This document shows, piece after piece, positions 15,636-23,247 of a stretch of DNA of 23,740 bases. Position numbers and translations under genes: made by a program. The notes beneath the pieces were generated by a model that did not search any database, was not told the DNA's origin, and worked only from the letters and a program-made list of their open reading frames with translations. Within the stretch, counting starts at the first letter, position 1. Each line of letters begins with the position of its first letter. Source of the stretch: an uncultured Bacteroidales bacterium (GTDB taxonomy: Bacteria; Bacteroidota; Bacteroidia; Bacteroidales; UBA932); the NCBI GenBank assembly GCA_946187365.1, contig CAMHRD010000002.1:1-23740 (forward strand), read 5' to 3'.

Positions 15636-16919
15636 CTACTTTCTAATCTTATAACCACGGTAAGCGTACCACATTATTACCAGAAAACATGGCAATGCAA
15701 TGAGGTATGCATACTGAATTGCCTGAGCCGGCTCCAGCCCTGCAGAGTTCTGAAGGAAGTCTTTCAGAAGACCAAAGAGGAACGGAATAACGGCTCCGCC
15801 AAAGATTGTAACTACCAGTAAGCCAGCACCTTTCTTGGTGAACTTGCCAAGGTCTGCCATAGCAAGAGGCCATATAGCAGGCCACATGAGTGAGCAGGCC
15901 AAAGCCATAGTGAAGAGGAACCAGACTGAAAGTCTTGCAGGCACAAAGAGTGAGCAAAGGGTTCCAACAACGGCTATCCAGGCGCAAATCTTGAGGGCGC
16001 TCTCCTGAGAAAGTTTCTTAGGAATGAGCAATATACCGCAGAGATAACCAATCACCATACCTATTGAAGGAAGCCAAGGATAGAGCTCAGGATTAGGTAG
16101 ATTCAGTGTACTTGCCAGATCTACAGGAGTTTGCAGAGCCAAAGTCTCAACACCAACATATAAGAAAAGTGTGAGACAGCCGTAAACCAGGTGATGGAAC
16201 TGCCAGATTGAGGTCTTGCCTGCTGCGTATGGGCAATCCTCCTCATGGCCCTCCTCCTCTCCTTTTGCCTTTATCTCCTCAAGCGGAGCAAATAGAACGA
16301 GGATACCCAGAACAAAGAAGATGGCTGCAATTACATAGAAAGGTTTGATGATATCTCCAACCTGTGCATTACCTATAGATTTACCTATAAGCCATGCAAG
16401 GAACAGAGTAGCAATAGGATAAGCAAGTTTGTTGCAGATACCCATTATGCTAATTCTCTTGGCGCCGGTCTCTAAAGGACCCAGAATGGTAATGTAAGGA
16501 TTGATGGCTGCCTGGAGGACGGTGTTTCCCAATCCGCTTATAAATGAAGCAATTAGGAAGAGTACCAGACATTTGATTCTTACACTTTGAGCCACAACGT
16601 CACCCTCCATATTGGCATTTGCAATTTTAGCAGGCCATACAAAGAGCAGGAACGCTGCAGTGAATATCAAAAACGAGAGGGCCATTGTCTTCTTGTATCC
16701 AATCTTCTTAATGATGCTTCCTGCCGGATATCCAAAAATGAGGAAGGAGGAGAAGGTTACAAAAAGAATAAGGTAAGAGGCACCTCCGGAGACATTGAGT
16801 GAGGACTTAAGAAGCGGAATAAGGTATCCGTTAAGTCCCAGTGCAAAACCAACCGCAAAGAACATAAAGCCTATACAGGCGAGCGGAATTGCATAATTAG
16901 GTTTCCTTGTTTGTGTCAT
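15636..16919 (-). CDS. Sugar MFS transporter, FucP/GluP (FHS) family
   Basis: A 427-residue inner-membrane carrier with about twelve hydrophobic segments in two halves joined by an acidic loop (EEIKAKGEEEGHEEDCP, about 215-230). Family signatures are GYPAGSIIKKIGYKK (63-77) and GLGNTVLQAAINPYI (129-143). The position of FucP's essential glutamate (LETAANP) holds Q136 here, as in glucose/galactose-type members, so a hexose other than L-fucose is more likely; this is inference from the family. It starts at ATG 16919, 19 bases after lpxK, and is last in a run of four genes on this strand. The susC operon starts 131 bases downstream, so the carrier may supply the inner-membrane step for the same sugar, though this is not shown. 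Confidence 0.88.
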   Translation of the reverse strand: MTQTRKPNYAIPLACIGFMFFAVGFALGLNGYLIPLLKSSLNVSGGASYLILFVTFSSFLIFGYPAGSIIKKIGYKKTMALSFLIFTAAFLLFVWPAKIANANMEGDVVAQSVRIKCLVLFLIASFISGLGNTVLQAAINPYITILGPLETGAKRISIMGICNKLAYPIATLFLAWLIGKSIGNAQVGDIIKPFYVIAAIFFVLGILVLFAPLEEIKAKGEEEGHEEDCPYAAGKTSIWQFHHLVYGCLTLFLYVGVETLALQTPVDLASTLNLPNPELYPWLPSIGMVIGYLCGILLIPKKLSQESALKICAWIAVVGTLCSLFVPARLSVWFLFTMALACSLMWPAIWPLAMADLGKFTKKGAGLLVVTIFGGAVIPFLFGLLKDFLQNSAGLEPAQAIQYAYLIALPCFLVIMWYAYRGYKIRK

Positions 16920-16938
16920 AAAAGTAATATTGAATTGA

Positions 16939-18033
16939 TTATTTATTCTCTGTTTTTGGAGGCATCACCGCCGCACTGAGGAACTCCTCCCTCTTTACGG
17001 TTGGTATTATTTTACTCCCGATAGGTAAATAGAAGAGCTTCTCTTTCAGCTGGTTGGAGAGGTGCTTGTTATTTTTCAGCCTCATGCTGTCCTTTTCAGT
17101 TGTAATGACCGCAGCCTCTTTCTGACGCTGGGCCATTGCCTCAACTGAGCGGATGTTTGAGCGGCTGAAATTTTTGTGATCCTTAAATTTGAGTATCTCC
17201 TCTATTTTGTGGGTGGAACCCAATTGCGAACGGAAGAGCGAATCGTCTGCAATGCCGGTGAAGGCCACTGCAAATTTTGAATAGATATAGCGCACATTGC
17301 ATATACCCGGGAAGAGAGGCTGAGCCGCCTCAAAGAGGGAGGTGGAAAAGTAGAGCCTCTGTTCTTCCTTGAGTTTAAGTGATTTGCGCCACACCTGCTC
17401 CTGCTCGGTTGTTATCTCTAGCCCCTTCTCATCATCCTCGTTACCGTCAAAAAAGCTGAAATCGGGAGATTTTGTGATTATCACCGCATCTGCCCTTCTG
17501 GCCTGTGAAGGGAGGTCTCTAAGGTTCCCTATCGGGAGGAGATTGTCACCCACAATGGTTTTGTTGTAGTTGATGAGCAGCACGTTGAAAGACGGTATCA
17601 CCTTTCTGTACTGGTAGGCGTCATCCAATATTACAAGATTGACCCCCATCTCCTCTACCACCTTGTGAATGGCGTAGTTACGGTCTTTGCAAACCGCAAC
17701 GGTTATCTCCGGGAATTTCTTTTTTATCTGCAGGGGTTCGTCTCCGCAGAGAGTGAAATCATCCGTAATTTTTACAACGTGAAAGCCTTTGCTCTTGCGT
17801 TTGTATCCTCTTGAAATTACAGCCAGACGATACTTTCCTCTGAGTTCGCGCACAAGCATCTCCGTATGAGGGGTCTTGCCCGTACCCCCTACGGTAATGT
17901 TGCCTACAGAGATAACGGGTATACTGAAACGTTCTCCCTTCAGTATACCCTTATCGTATAACTTGTTCCTAATGACTAAGATAAGCCAATAGGGAAAGAG
18001 TAGTGTTCTGCTTGCCAGTCCTAGTTGTGACAT
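16939..18033 (-). CDS. lpxK: Tetraacyldisaccharide 4'-kinase (lipid A)
   Basis: A 364-residue kinase that phosphorylates the 4' position of the lipid A disaccharide at the inner face of the inner membrane. The N-terminal hydrophobic helix (LLFPYWLILVIRNKLYDKG, about 11-29) is the membrane anchor. The P-loop SVGNITVGGTGKTPHTE (42-58, Walker A at 49-54) has the exact LpxK form. VISRGYKRKSKGF and LVILDDAYQYRKV follow, the latter carrying the family's D-D-A/G-Y/F-Q-x-R segment, then NLLPIGNLRDLP. It starts at ATG 18033, nine bases after the serine hydrolase stop and 19 before the MFS gene, which places an essential lipid A gene inside a transport/envelope cluster. Expression would follow the upstream genes unless a promoter inside the hydrolase gene exists. 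Confidence 0.96.
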   Translation of the reverse strand: MSQLGLASRTLLFPYWLILVIRNKLYDKGILKGERFSIPVISVGNITVGGTGKTPHTEMLVRELRGKYRLAVISRGYKRKSKGFHVVKITDDFTLCGDEPLQIKKKFPEITVAVCKDRNYAIHKVVEEMGVNLVILDDAYQYRKVIPSFNVLLINYNKTIVGDNLLPIGNLRDLPSQARRADAVIITKSPDFSFFDGNEDDEKGLEITTEQEQVWRKSLKLKEEQRLYFSTSLFEAAQPLFPGICNVRYIYSKFAVAFTGIADDSLFRSQLGSTHKIEEILKFKDHKNFSRSNIRSVEAMAQRQKEAAVITTEKDSMRLKNNKHLSNQLKEKLFYLPIGSKIIPTVKREEFLSAAVMPPKTENK

Positions 18034-18042
18034 TCAGCTTCT

Positions 18043-19584
18043 TTAGTAAGAAGAATATATTGTTCCCATTATTGAGTTGAGAGCAACGTAGATAGCTGTA
18101 TCAAAATCACTTATGTTGCTTCTGGAGTTGCAGAGCAAAACTCCGTTAACTCCGTTTTTCCCTCTTGCCCAAATGGTTGCAGTACCAGCAATGTTTCCTC
18201 CGTGATATGAAGCCCAATTTGTAAGAGTGTTGTGTCCTATTCTCCAGCCATAACCGTAACCTCCCGGAGAGCTGGACGTCCAGTTGGTGTACATCATATC
18301 CAGAGTCTCTTTCTTAAGAATATCCGGAACAACCGTTCCATAATCTTCAGAACAAAGAACTTGCATAAGATCAGGTGCGGAGGCAATTACAGCACCGCAG
18401 GCAGCAACTACGGTCATATCGTTGCCGTAACCGTCATTACCTGCTGTTTGTGAATAATATACACACTCATTCTCACGTCTTTCCGCCTTCTTTGTCCTTG
18501 CAACCCACATATCCTTTACTCCTGCCTTTGCGGTAACCTCCCTAAGATAAGTCTCGTAAGATTTTCCGGTAATTTTCTCAATTATCTGACCCAGTACGCA
18601 GAAACCAAGATTGTAGTAAGAATATGAGCTTCCCGGCTCATTGCTGGTATTTGTTCCTACCATATATTTAACTCGGTCTACAAGGCTCTTACCGTAAAAT
18701 CTGGAATCTCCCGTAAAAATAGGATCCTCGCCTCCGGTTGTATTATAATTCCATCCTGTAGTATGGGTGAGAAGGTGTTTTACTTTAATTTTATCTACGC
18801 GGAGTCCATGAGTTCCCGGATACATACTGTAAAGTATTCCCTCAGGGCTACCTGCTCCGTTGGCTCCGGCTGGGGCAAAAACATAATCTTCCGGAGAAAG
18901 GAGACCCTCCTCGTATAATGTCATTATACAGAGAGCGGTCTGGGCTTTTGAAACACTGGCTAAACGGAAGAGATGATTTGGGGTAACTTTAACTTTTGGA
19001 GATGAATCTATGTTTGCAAAGCCGTAACCGTTTGCAAAGACAAGTTTCTCATTCTTTGTGCAGGCAACGGATATACCAGGAATGTTGTACTTAGACATTA
19101 CACCGTAAACCTGAGAGTCTATTGTGTTGTTTCCCTTCTTAACCAAAATGGTATATCTGTTTGAAGACCTTCCGTCTTCAGCAGTTACAACCATATCTAT
19201 ATCGTTTGTAAAATTAAATGCCGTTACTCCGGAAGTAGCTGCCGTTCCGCCAATTGTTGCAGTAGCCTTATCACTAATTCCAAAGGTTGGTATAAGCGAT
19301 GTTAAGTTTACCTCCTCCGGAACAGTAATTAAAACAAGATTTCTGCTCTGAATCTTTGCAATTACAGCAGATGGACTGGTGGCAAGACCAGCATTTGAAG
19401 CTGCCTTAAATTGAAAAGAAGAGAGAGTGCATTGTTTTGATACCGTTGGGGTTGGAGTTGGAGTTGGAGTTGGATCCAAAGATTTTGAACCGCCGCCGCC
19501 GCAACTTGCAATAAACAACATTGATGAAACCATCACCGCTGCAAGCAACAGTGTTTTTGCTTTCATGTAGAATCTGATCTTCAT
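18043..19584 (-). CDS. Serine hydrolase lipoprotein (beta-lactamase/class C family) with an N-terminal DUF5018-like domain
   Basis: This 513-residue lipoprotein has a leader ending in the lipobox IASC (C28), then GGGGSKS and a PTPTPTPTP linker. Residues of about 52-148 form a beta-sandwich domain like DUF5018 (FQFKAASNAGL, VPEEVNLTSLIPTF, FNFTNDIDMVVTAEDG). The rest is a PF00144-type domain with S208-V-S-K211 (SxxK nucleophile), Y321-Y-N323 (YxN) and H459-G-G (the KTG-equivalent). This family includes esterases, D-aminopeptidases and peptidoglycan carboxypeptidases; true class C beta-lactamases are shorter and lack the added domain, so resistance should not be assumed. There is no acidic stretch after the cysteine, so it may face the periplasm. 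Start at ATG 19584; ATG 19566 is an alternative. Second gene of the MG2-hydrolase-lpxK-MFS run. Confidence 0.9.
   Translation of the reverse strand: MKIRFYMKAKTLLLAAVMVSSMLFIASCGGGGSKSLDPTPTPTPTPTVSKQCTLSSFQFKAASNAGLATSPSAVIAKIQSRNLVLITVPEEVNLTSLIPTFGISDKATATIGGTAATSGVTAFNFTNDIDMVVTAEDGRSSNRYTILVKKGNNTIDSQVYGVMSKYNIPGISVACTKNEKLVFANGYGFANIDSSPKVKVTPNHLFRLASVSKAQTALCIMTLYEEGLLSPEDYVFAPAGANGAGSPEGILYSMYPGTHGLRVDKIKVKHLLTHTTGWNYNTTGGEDPIFTGDSRFYGKSLVDRVKYMVGTNTSNEPGSSYSYYNLGFCVLGQIIEKITGKSYETYLREVTAKAGVKDMWVARTKKAERRENECVYYSQTAGNDGYGNDMTVVAACGAVIASAPDLMQVLCSEDYGTVVPDILKKETLDMMYTNWTSSSPGGYGYGWRIGHNTLTNWASYHGGNIAGTATIWARGKNGVNGVLLCNSRSNISDFDTAIYVALNSIMGTIYSSY
19445..19474. repeat. Hexanucleotide repeat encoding the Pro-Thr linker
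   Basis: Five tandem copies of GTTGGA (the first one GTTGGG) on the plus strand encode Pro-Thr pairs in the hydrolase. Copy-number change would lengthen or shorten the linker in steps of two residues without breaking the frame. Confidence 0.8.
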
Positions 19585-19605
19585 AATATTCAGTTTTTAA
19601 TAATC

Positions 19606-22140
19606 TCATTTTCTCTTAATAGCAGTCTTCTTGAAGATATACTCACCATCGTTTGTAATTCCCTCAAGAATAACTGTATAATTTGAGTTGCCGTCTGAAG
19701 TATTGAACTTGAAACCTCCCTTTCCATCTTCAACTTCAATATTCGGATTCCAATAAACGGTGCTTCTCTTATCTGTTCCATATCTTACCAAACCCTTTCC
19801 GTAAACATCGTAAGCAGGAGAGTAGAAACTTCTAGGTCTCTGCCAACCCATAGGATAGCCCTTTGTTACATTTTTTGGCATACCGGTCTTTGCGCTTGGT
19901 TTTGTCTTAATCATAATCACCCTTCTTAGAGAAGCGCTGCCCTCTATCATTGGGACGAACGGGGCGGCGTCTGCACCCTGAAGGTGAACAAATGCCTCAA
20001 GTTCATCTACATTATATTGTTCCAGTTCATTGGAAGATTGAGCCTGAAATCCGTTAATGAATACTACAACTTCAGCCATATCTTCCACCTCCCAGTTGGA
20101 GGCAACACCTGCAACTCTTGAGACAAGTTTTCTCTCTCCGGTTACTGTATCTGTTGAGAATCTGATACCCTGGCAAGTCTCTATTACGTATGTCATTACA
20201 TCATATCCAATGAACGGTTTAAGATCCTCCTCAGTCTTTAACTGACCCTGCTTAAAGTATTGAATTGGGAACGGAGAAAGATTGTCATTTGCCTTAACCA
20301 TTCTTTGAGAAGTTACATAAACAGGATCCAGTTGGTAAACCTTATCTCCGCCTGTATTATAGTAGTTCTGAATCATATACTGAGCGTCTTCATCTGAGTA
20401 GTTTACCCTCTTTTTGTGACGGTTGTATTGAATGATTGGAGCAAATGAATCCTCAGAAATAGATGGAATGAAAGACTTTCTTCCGCCGGTACTAACAGCA
20501 TTTACAATAAATAGAGTGGAGTCTGGGAAATCTACGTCTTTAAGTTCAAAGTATCCTGCAGAATCCAACTGACCCATTGCGGTGAATCCAATGGAAGGTG
20601 CTACAAAAGAGACAATTGAAGACTTACCTCTTCTCAGATTAGCCTTTCTAACCTTTCCTGTTATTGTCTGAATATACTCCTTACCAAACTGCGGGAGTTC
20701 AAACTGAGCCTTAAAGATTGCAGGAAGGTCATAGTATTCCCAACCCTGAGTCATCATCATAAGATCCAAATCTTTTTCTCTCTCTGTAATAGGAACGGAG
20801 CGGTCAAAATAGTGTTGAGGATTCTCCACATATCCCTTAATCTCAGAAGATAAGAGCATGTAAGAGATAATGTTGTTCTCTACCCCCATATAAGGAGCGT
20901 GGTTGTCATCCGTAACTGAAACGGAGAAGTTACCGCTTACAGGTTTATTCAAATCTATTGTACAGGTAACAAGTTCTCTCTGAGAGTAAATATCCTTATC
21001 TGTCTTTATATCCACATTCCCTTCATCTGCAGGAAGAACAAAGAGAGGTCTCTTTGCATAGATATTTCCCTTAGTGTCTGCTATTGTTGCAACGTTAATA
21101 CCCTCAGCCATTTTCAGTATTGGAAGGGCAACTTTTGTAGACTGGTTGAATGCTCCGTCATAGAAAATTTCAGAGCCGTTGGAGAGTATGAAACGGAGTG
21201 AATCTGCATTGAGATCCGGTGTTGCATAAAGTTCTGCAATGAAGTTGTCTCCCTTGCGTGAAACGTTTATCTGAGCTCCGGTAGATGAAACAGCAGGGAG
21301 ATTGATTTTCTCCTCAACACCCCTATTATCTTTAACTATAGCATAGTACTTTTTGCCGGCCTCAGCGGTGAAGGCAAAAGAGCCCATTCCCAAGTCATTT
21401 GTTTCAAACTCAGTAATTTTCTTGCCGTCTGAAGTGAAAACCTCTCCGGTAACCTTCTCTCCAAAACCCTCTTCATTAATGCTCTTTACACCAATCTTTG
21501 TCTTAACGTTTGCAAAGTATCTTCCGCTCTCAGGAAGGAACTGACAGTCTATCTTTGCAGTTTCTACCTTCTCACGTTTGAAAGGATTCTGAACGCCAAC
21601 CTTTGTATACTCTTCCGTCTCTCTTACTTTATGATCTACAAGATCTTTTACAAAGTTATCCTTTATAGGATTTATAACCGTAATTCTGCGTGTAAAAATA
21701 TAATCTACCGGGAAATTAAGTCCCCAATATGTGTATGCTCTGAGGATGGAGACTCCGGTATTCATATCACCGTCCAAGACAATGTAGCCCTGAAGTACAC
21801 CGTTACGCCTCTTAATCTTTACTCTCTGAACCATACGGTTTGTCTCTTCTACTTTGTTTGAATAGACATTCTTGTTATAGTAGTAGGTTAAAAGTTCTAC
21901 GTAAATAAAGTTACTCTCCGGAAATTCAGACAACAGAGAGTTGTTTACAAGATAACCTTTGAACCATAGGGTATCTCCCACGCAGTAGGTCTCCTTATCT
22001 GTCTGAAGATAAAGTTTCTCCGGAGAGAGAAGCTGAGAGAAAGCATTGAATCTCTCATCAATCTTACTCTGAGCAAAAAGGCTGTTGCCAACTAAAAGGC
22101 AAACAATTAAAAGGAACGGGAATATTTGTTTTGTCTTCAT
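19606..22140 (-). CDS. MG2-domain envelope protein with a degenerate TonB-plug-like region
   Basis: An 844-residue protein from ATG 22140, chosen because MKTKQIFPFLLIVCLLVGNSLFAQ is a signal peptide; an upstream in-frame TTG at 22170 overlaps the terminator region. EKLYLQTDKETYCVGDTLWFKGYLV (about 41-65) is the macroglobulin MG2-like motif of a large Bacteroidetes family. A further beta domain (TITGKVRKANLRRGKSSIVSF) resembles a carboxypeptidase regulatory fold. The C-terminal third (about 650-790; LDPVYVTSQRM, IETCQGIRF, AEVVVFINGFQAQ, SASLRRVIMIKTK) looks like a TonB plug with no barrel after it. It ends with VYWNPNIEVEDGKGGFKFNTS, usual for the family. No thioester motif is seen. The function is unknown; a role at the outer membrane or in surface-protein interaction is inference. 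It is first of four genes on one strand, 22 bases before the serine hydrolase. Confidence 0.8.
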   Translation of the reverse strand: MKTKQIFPFLLIVCLLVGNSLFAQSKIDERFNAFSQLLSPEKLYLQTDKETYCVGDTLWFKGYLVNNSLLSEFPESNFIYVELLTYYYNKNVYSNKVEETNRMVQRVKIKRRNGVLQGYIVLDGDMNTGVSILRAYTYWGLNFPVDYIFTRRITVINPIKDNFVKDLVDHKVRETEEYTKVGVQNPFKREKVETAKIDCQFLPESGRYFANVKTKIGVKSINEEGFGEKVTGEVFTSDGKKITEFETNDLGMGSFAFTAEAGKKYYAIVKDNRGVEEKINLPAVSSTGAQINVSRKGDNFIAELYATPDLNADSLRFILSNGSEIFYDGAFNQSTKVALPILKMAEGINVATIADTKGNIYAKRPLFVLPADEGNVDIKTDKDIYSQRELVTCTIDLNKPVSGNFSVSVTDDNHAPYMGVENNIISYMLLSSEIKGYVENPQHYFDRSVPITEREKDLDLMMMTQGWEYYDLPAIFKAQFELPQFGKEYIQTITGKVRKANLRRGKSSIVSFVAPSIGFTAMGQLDSAGYFELKDVDFPDSTLFIVNAVSTGGRKSFIPSISEDSFAPIIQYNRHKKRVNYSDEDAQYMIQNYYNTGGDKVYQLDPVYVTSQRMVKANDNLSPFPIQYFKQGQLKTEEDLKPFIGYDVMTYVIETCQGIRFSTDTVTGERKLVSRVAGVASNWEVEDMAEVVVFINGFQAQSSNELEQYNVDELEAFVHLQGADAAPFVPMIEGSASLRRVIMIKTKPSAKTGMPKNVTKGYPMGWQRPRSFYSPAYDVYGKGLVRYGTDKRSTVYWNPNIEVEDGKGGFKFNTSDGNSNYTVILEGITNDGEYIFKKTAIKRK

Positions 22141-22176
22141 ATTTTTAACACATTTGGGTGCAAGATACAAAAAAAT

Positions 22177-22217
22177 AAAAAGGGGTAGACCAAAAATCGT
22201 TCCGTCTACCCCTTTTT
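22177..22217 (-). terminator. Intrinsic terminator of the rpsB-tsf operon
   Basis: AAAAAGGGGTAGAC (22177-22190) and GTCTACCCCTTTTT (22204-22217) are perfect 14-base arms around a 13-base loop. On the minus strand the stem is followed by a T-rich tract (22171-22181), 21 bases after the tsf stop. Confidence 0.93.
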
Positions 22218-22238
22218 AAAGACTTATTTTATGTCTCC

Positions 22239-23234
22239 TTAGTCTGCCAGAGAGAATCTGTGGAAGGCAACAACCTTAACCTCAGGGTCTACTCTCTTCA
22301 GGTACTGAGAAACTGTCTCCTTCCCGTCTCCCAGAGCAAGAATCTGCTCGTTGAGAGTCTTCTCCTTAAAGAACTTCTGAAGACGACCGTTAGCAATGTT
22401 CTGAATCATTGCCTCAGGAAGTGAAGCAGCCTTCTGCTCAGCAGCCTCCTTCATGATCTTACGTCCCTGCTCTGCCTGCTCTGCGGTAATCCATCCCTTT
22501 GCAGTGTTGCTCTCAATATGATCTTCACTGTCAAAGTGGTTAGGATTGAGACCGGCCTTAGAAAGAGCGGCATCTACAGCCTTCTTTACAAGCTCTTCCT
22601 TAGTCTTGTTAACTGCAAGTGCAAACTCCTCATCTTTTCTTGCCTGAGGAATCTCATCTGCGGTAACAGCTATAGGAGCCATTGCGGTAATCTGCATTGC
22701 AATCTCCTTAACAGCGTCATCTGCAATCTTCTTGTTGAATCCTACAATGGTAGCCACCTTCTTGTTGCTGTGAACATAGTAGCCAACGTAAGGAGCCTCA
22801 ACCTTCTCATAGCAGGCAATAACGTGTTTCTCACCGCTCTTACCTGTCTGATCCATAATTGCATCGTCAACTGTGATGTCTCCGAGTTTGCATTTCTTCA
22901 GAGAATCAAGGTCTGCAGGATACTCAGCCATAGCAGCGTCTGCTATTCCGTTTGCAAGTGCCTGGAATCCGTCAGTCTTTGCTACGAAGTCAGTCTCGCA
23001 ACCGAGGCAAACCATAACGGCCTTGTTCATCTCGGCGTTTGTACGTGCCAGAACTGCACCCTCAGTAGTCTCTCTGTCTGAACGCTTTGCAGCAACAACC
23101 TTACCCTTCTCTCTAAGGATTTCCTTTGCTCTGTCAAAGTCACCGTCAGCCTCAATGAGAGCCTTCTTACAGTCCATCATACCGGCCTGCGTCATCTGAC
23201 GCAACTTCATTACATCTGATGCTTTAATATCCAT
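22239..23234 (-). CDS. tsf: Translation elongation factor Ts
   Basis: A 331-residue nucleotide-exchange factor that reloads EF-Tu with GTP. The N-terminal UBA-like helix bundle VMKLRQMTQAGMMDCKKALIEADGDFDRAKEILREKG (about 8-44) and the TDFVAKTD core motif (CLGCETDFVAKTDGF, about 76-90) identify it. It is somewhat longer than the E. coli protein (283), as usual in Bacteroidetes. It starts at ATG 23234, eleven bases after the rpsB stop, and forms the conserved rpsB-tsf pair. Unlike the other starts here it has a perfect Shine-Dalgarno site. A perfect hairpin terminates the transcript downstream. Confidence 0.97.
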   Translation of the reverse strand: MDIKASDVMKLRQMTQAGMMDCKKALIEADGDFDRAKEILREKGKVVAAKRSDRETTEGAVLARTNAEMNKAVMVCLGCETDFVAKTDGFQALANGIADAAMAEYPADLDSLKKCKLGDITVDDAIMDQTGKSGEKHVIACYEKVEAPYVGYYVHSNKKVATIVGFNKKIADDAVKEIAMQITAMAPIAVTADEIPQARKDEEFALAVNKTKEELVKKAVDAALSKAGLNPNHFDSEDHIESNTAKGWITAEQAEQGRKIMKEAAEQKAASLPEAMIQNIANGRLQKFFKEKTLNEQILALGDGKETVSQYLKRVDPEVKVVAFHRFSLAD

Positions 23235-23240
23235 AACTAT

Positions 23241-23247
23241 CCTCCTT
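23241..23247 (-). promoter_or_regulatory. Shine-Dalgarno site of tsf
   Basis: AAGGAGG on the minus strand, six bases before the tsf ATG and overlapping the rpsB TAA stop. None of the other gene starts in the window has more than a weak purine run, as expected for Bacteroidetes, so this site stands out and suggests coupling of tsf translation to rpsB. Confidence 0.75.

Noticed and set aside
18043..19584. Antibiotic-resistance beta-lactamase
   Set aside because: The SxxK/YxN/HGG motifs are shared by many non-lactamase hydrolases, and the lipoprotein architecture with an extra domain does not fit AmpC-type enzymes.
22141..22176. Promoter of the MG2-domain gene
   Set aside because: The best candidate, TATCTTGC on the minus strand, misses two of the key -7 bases and has no correctly spaced TTTG, so I do not call it.
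22518..23081. Plus-strand open frame of 187 codons opposite tsf
   Set aside because: The cysteine- and leucine-rich low-complexity translation is typical of the complement of a real coding sequence, and tsf fully explains the region.
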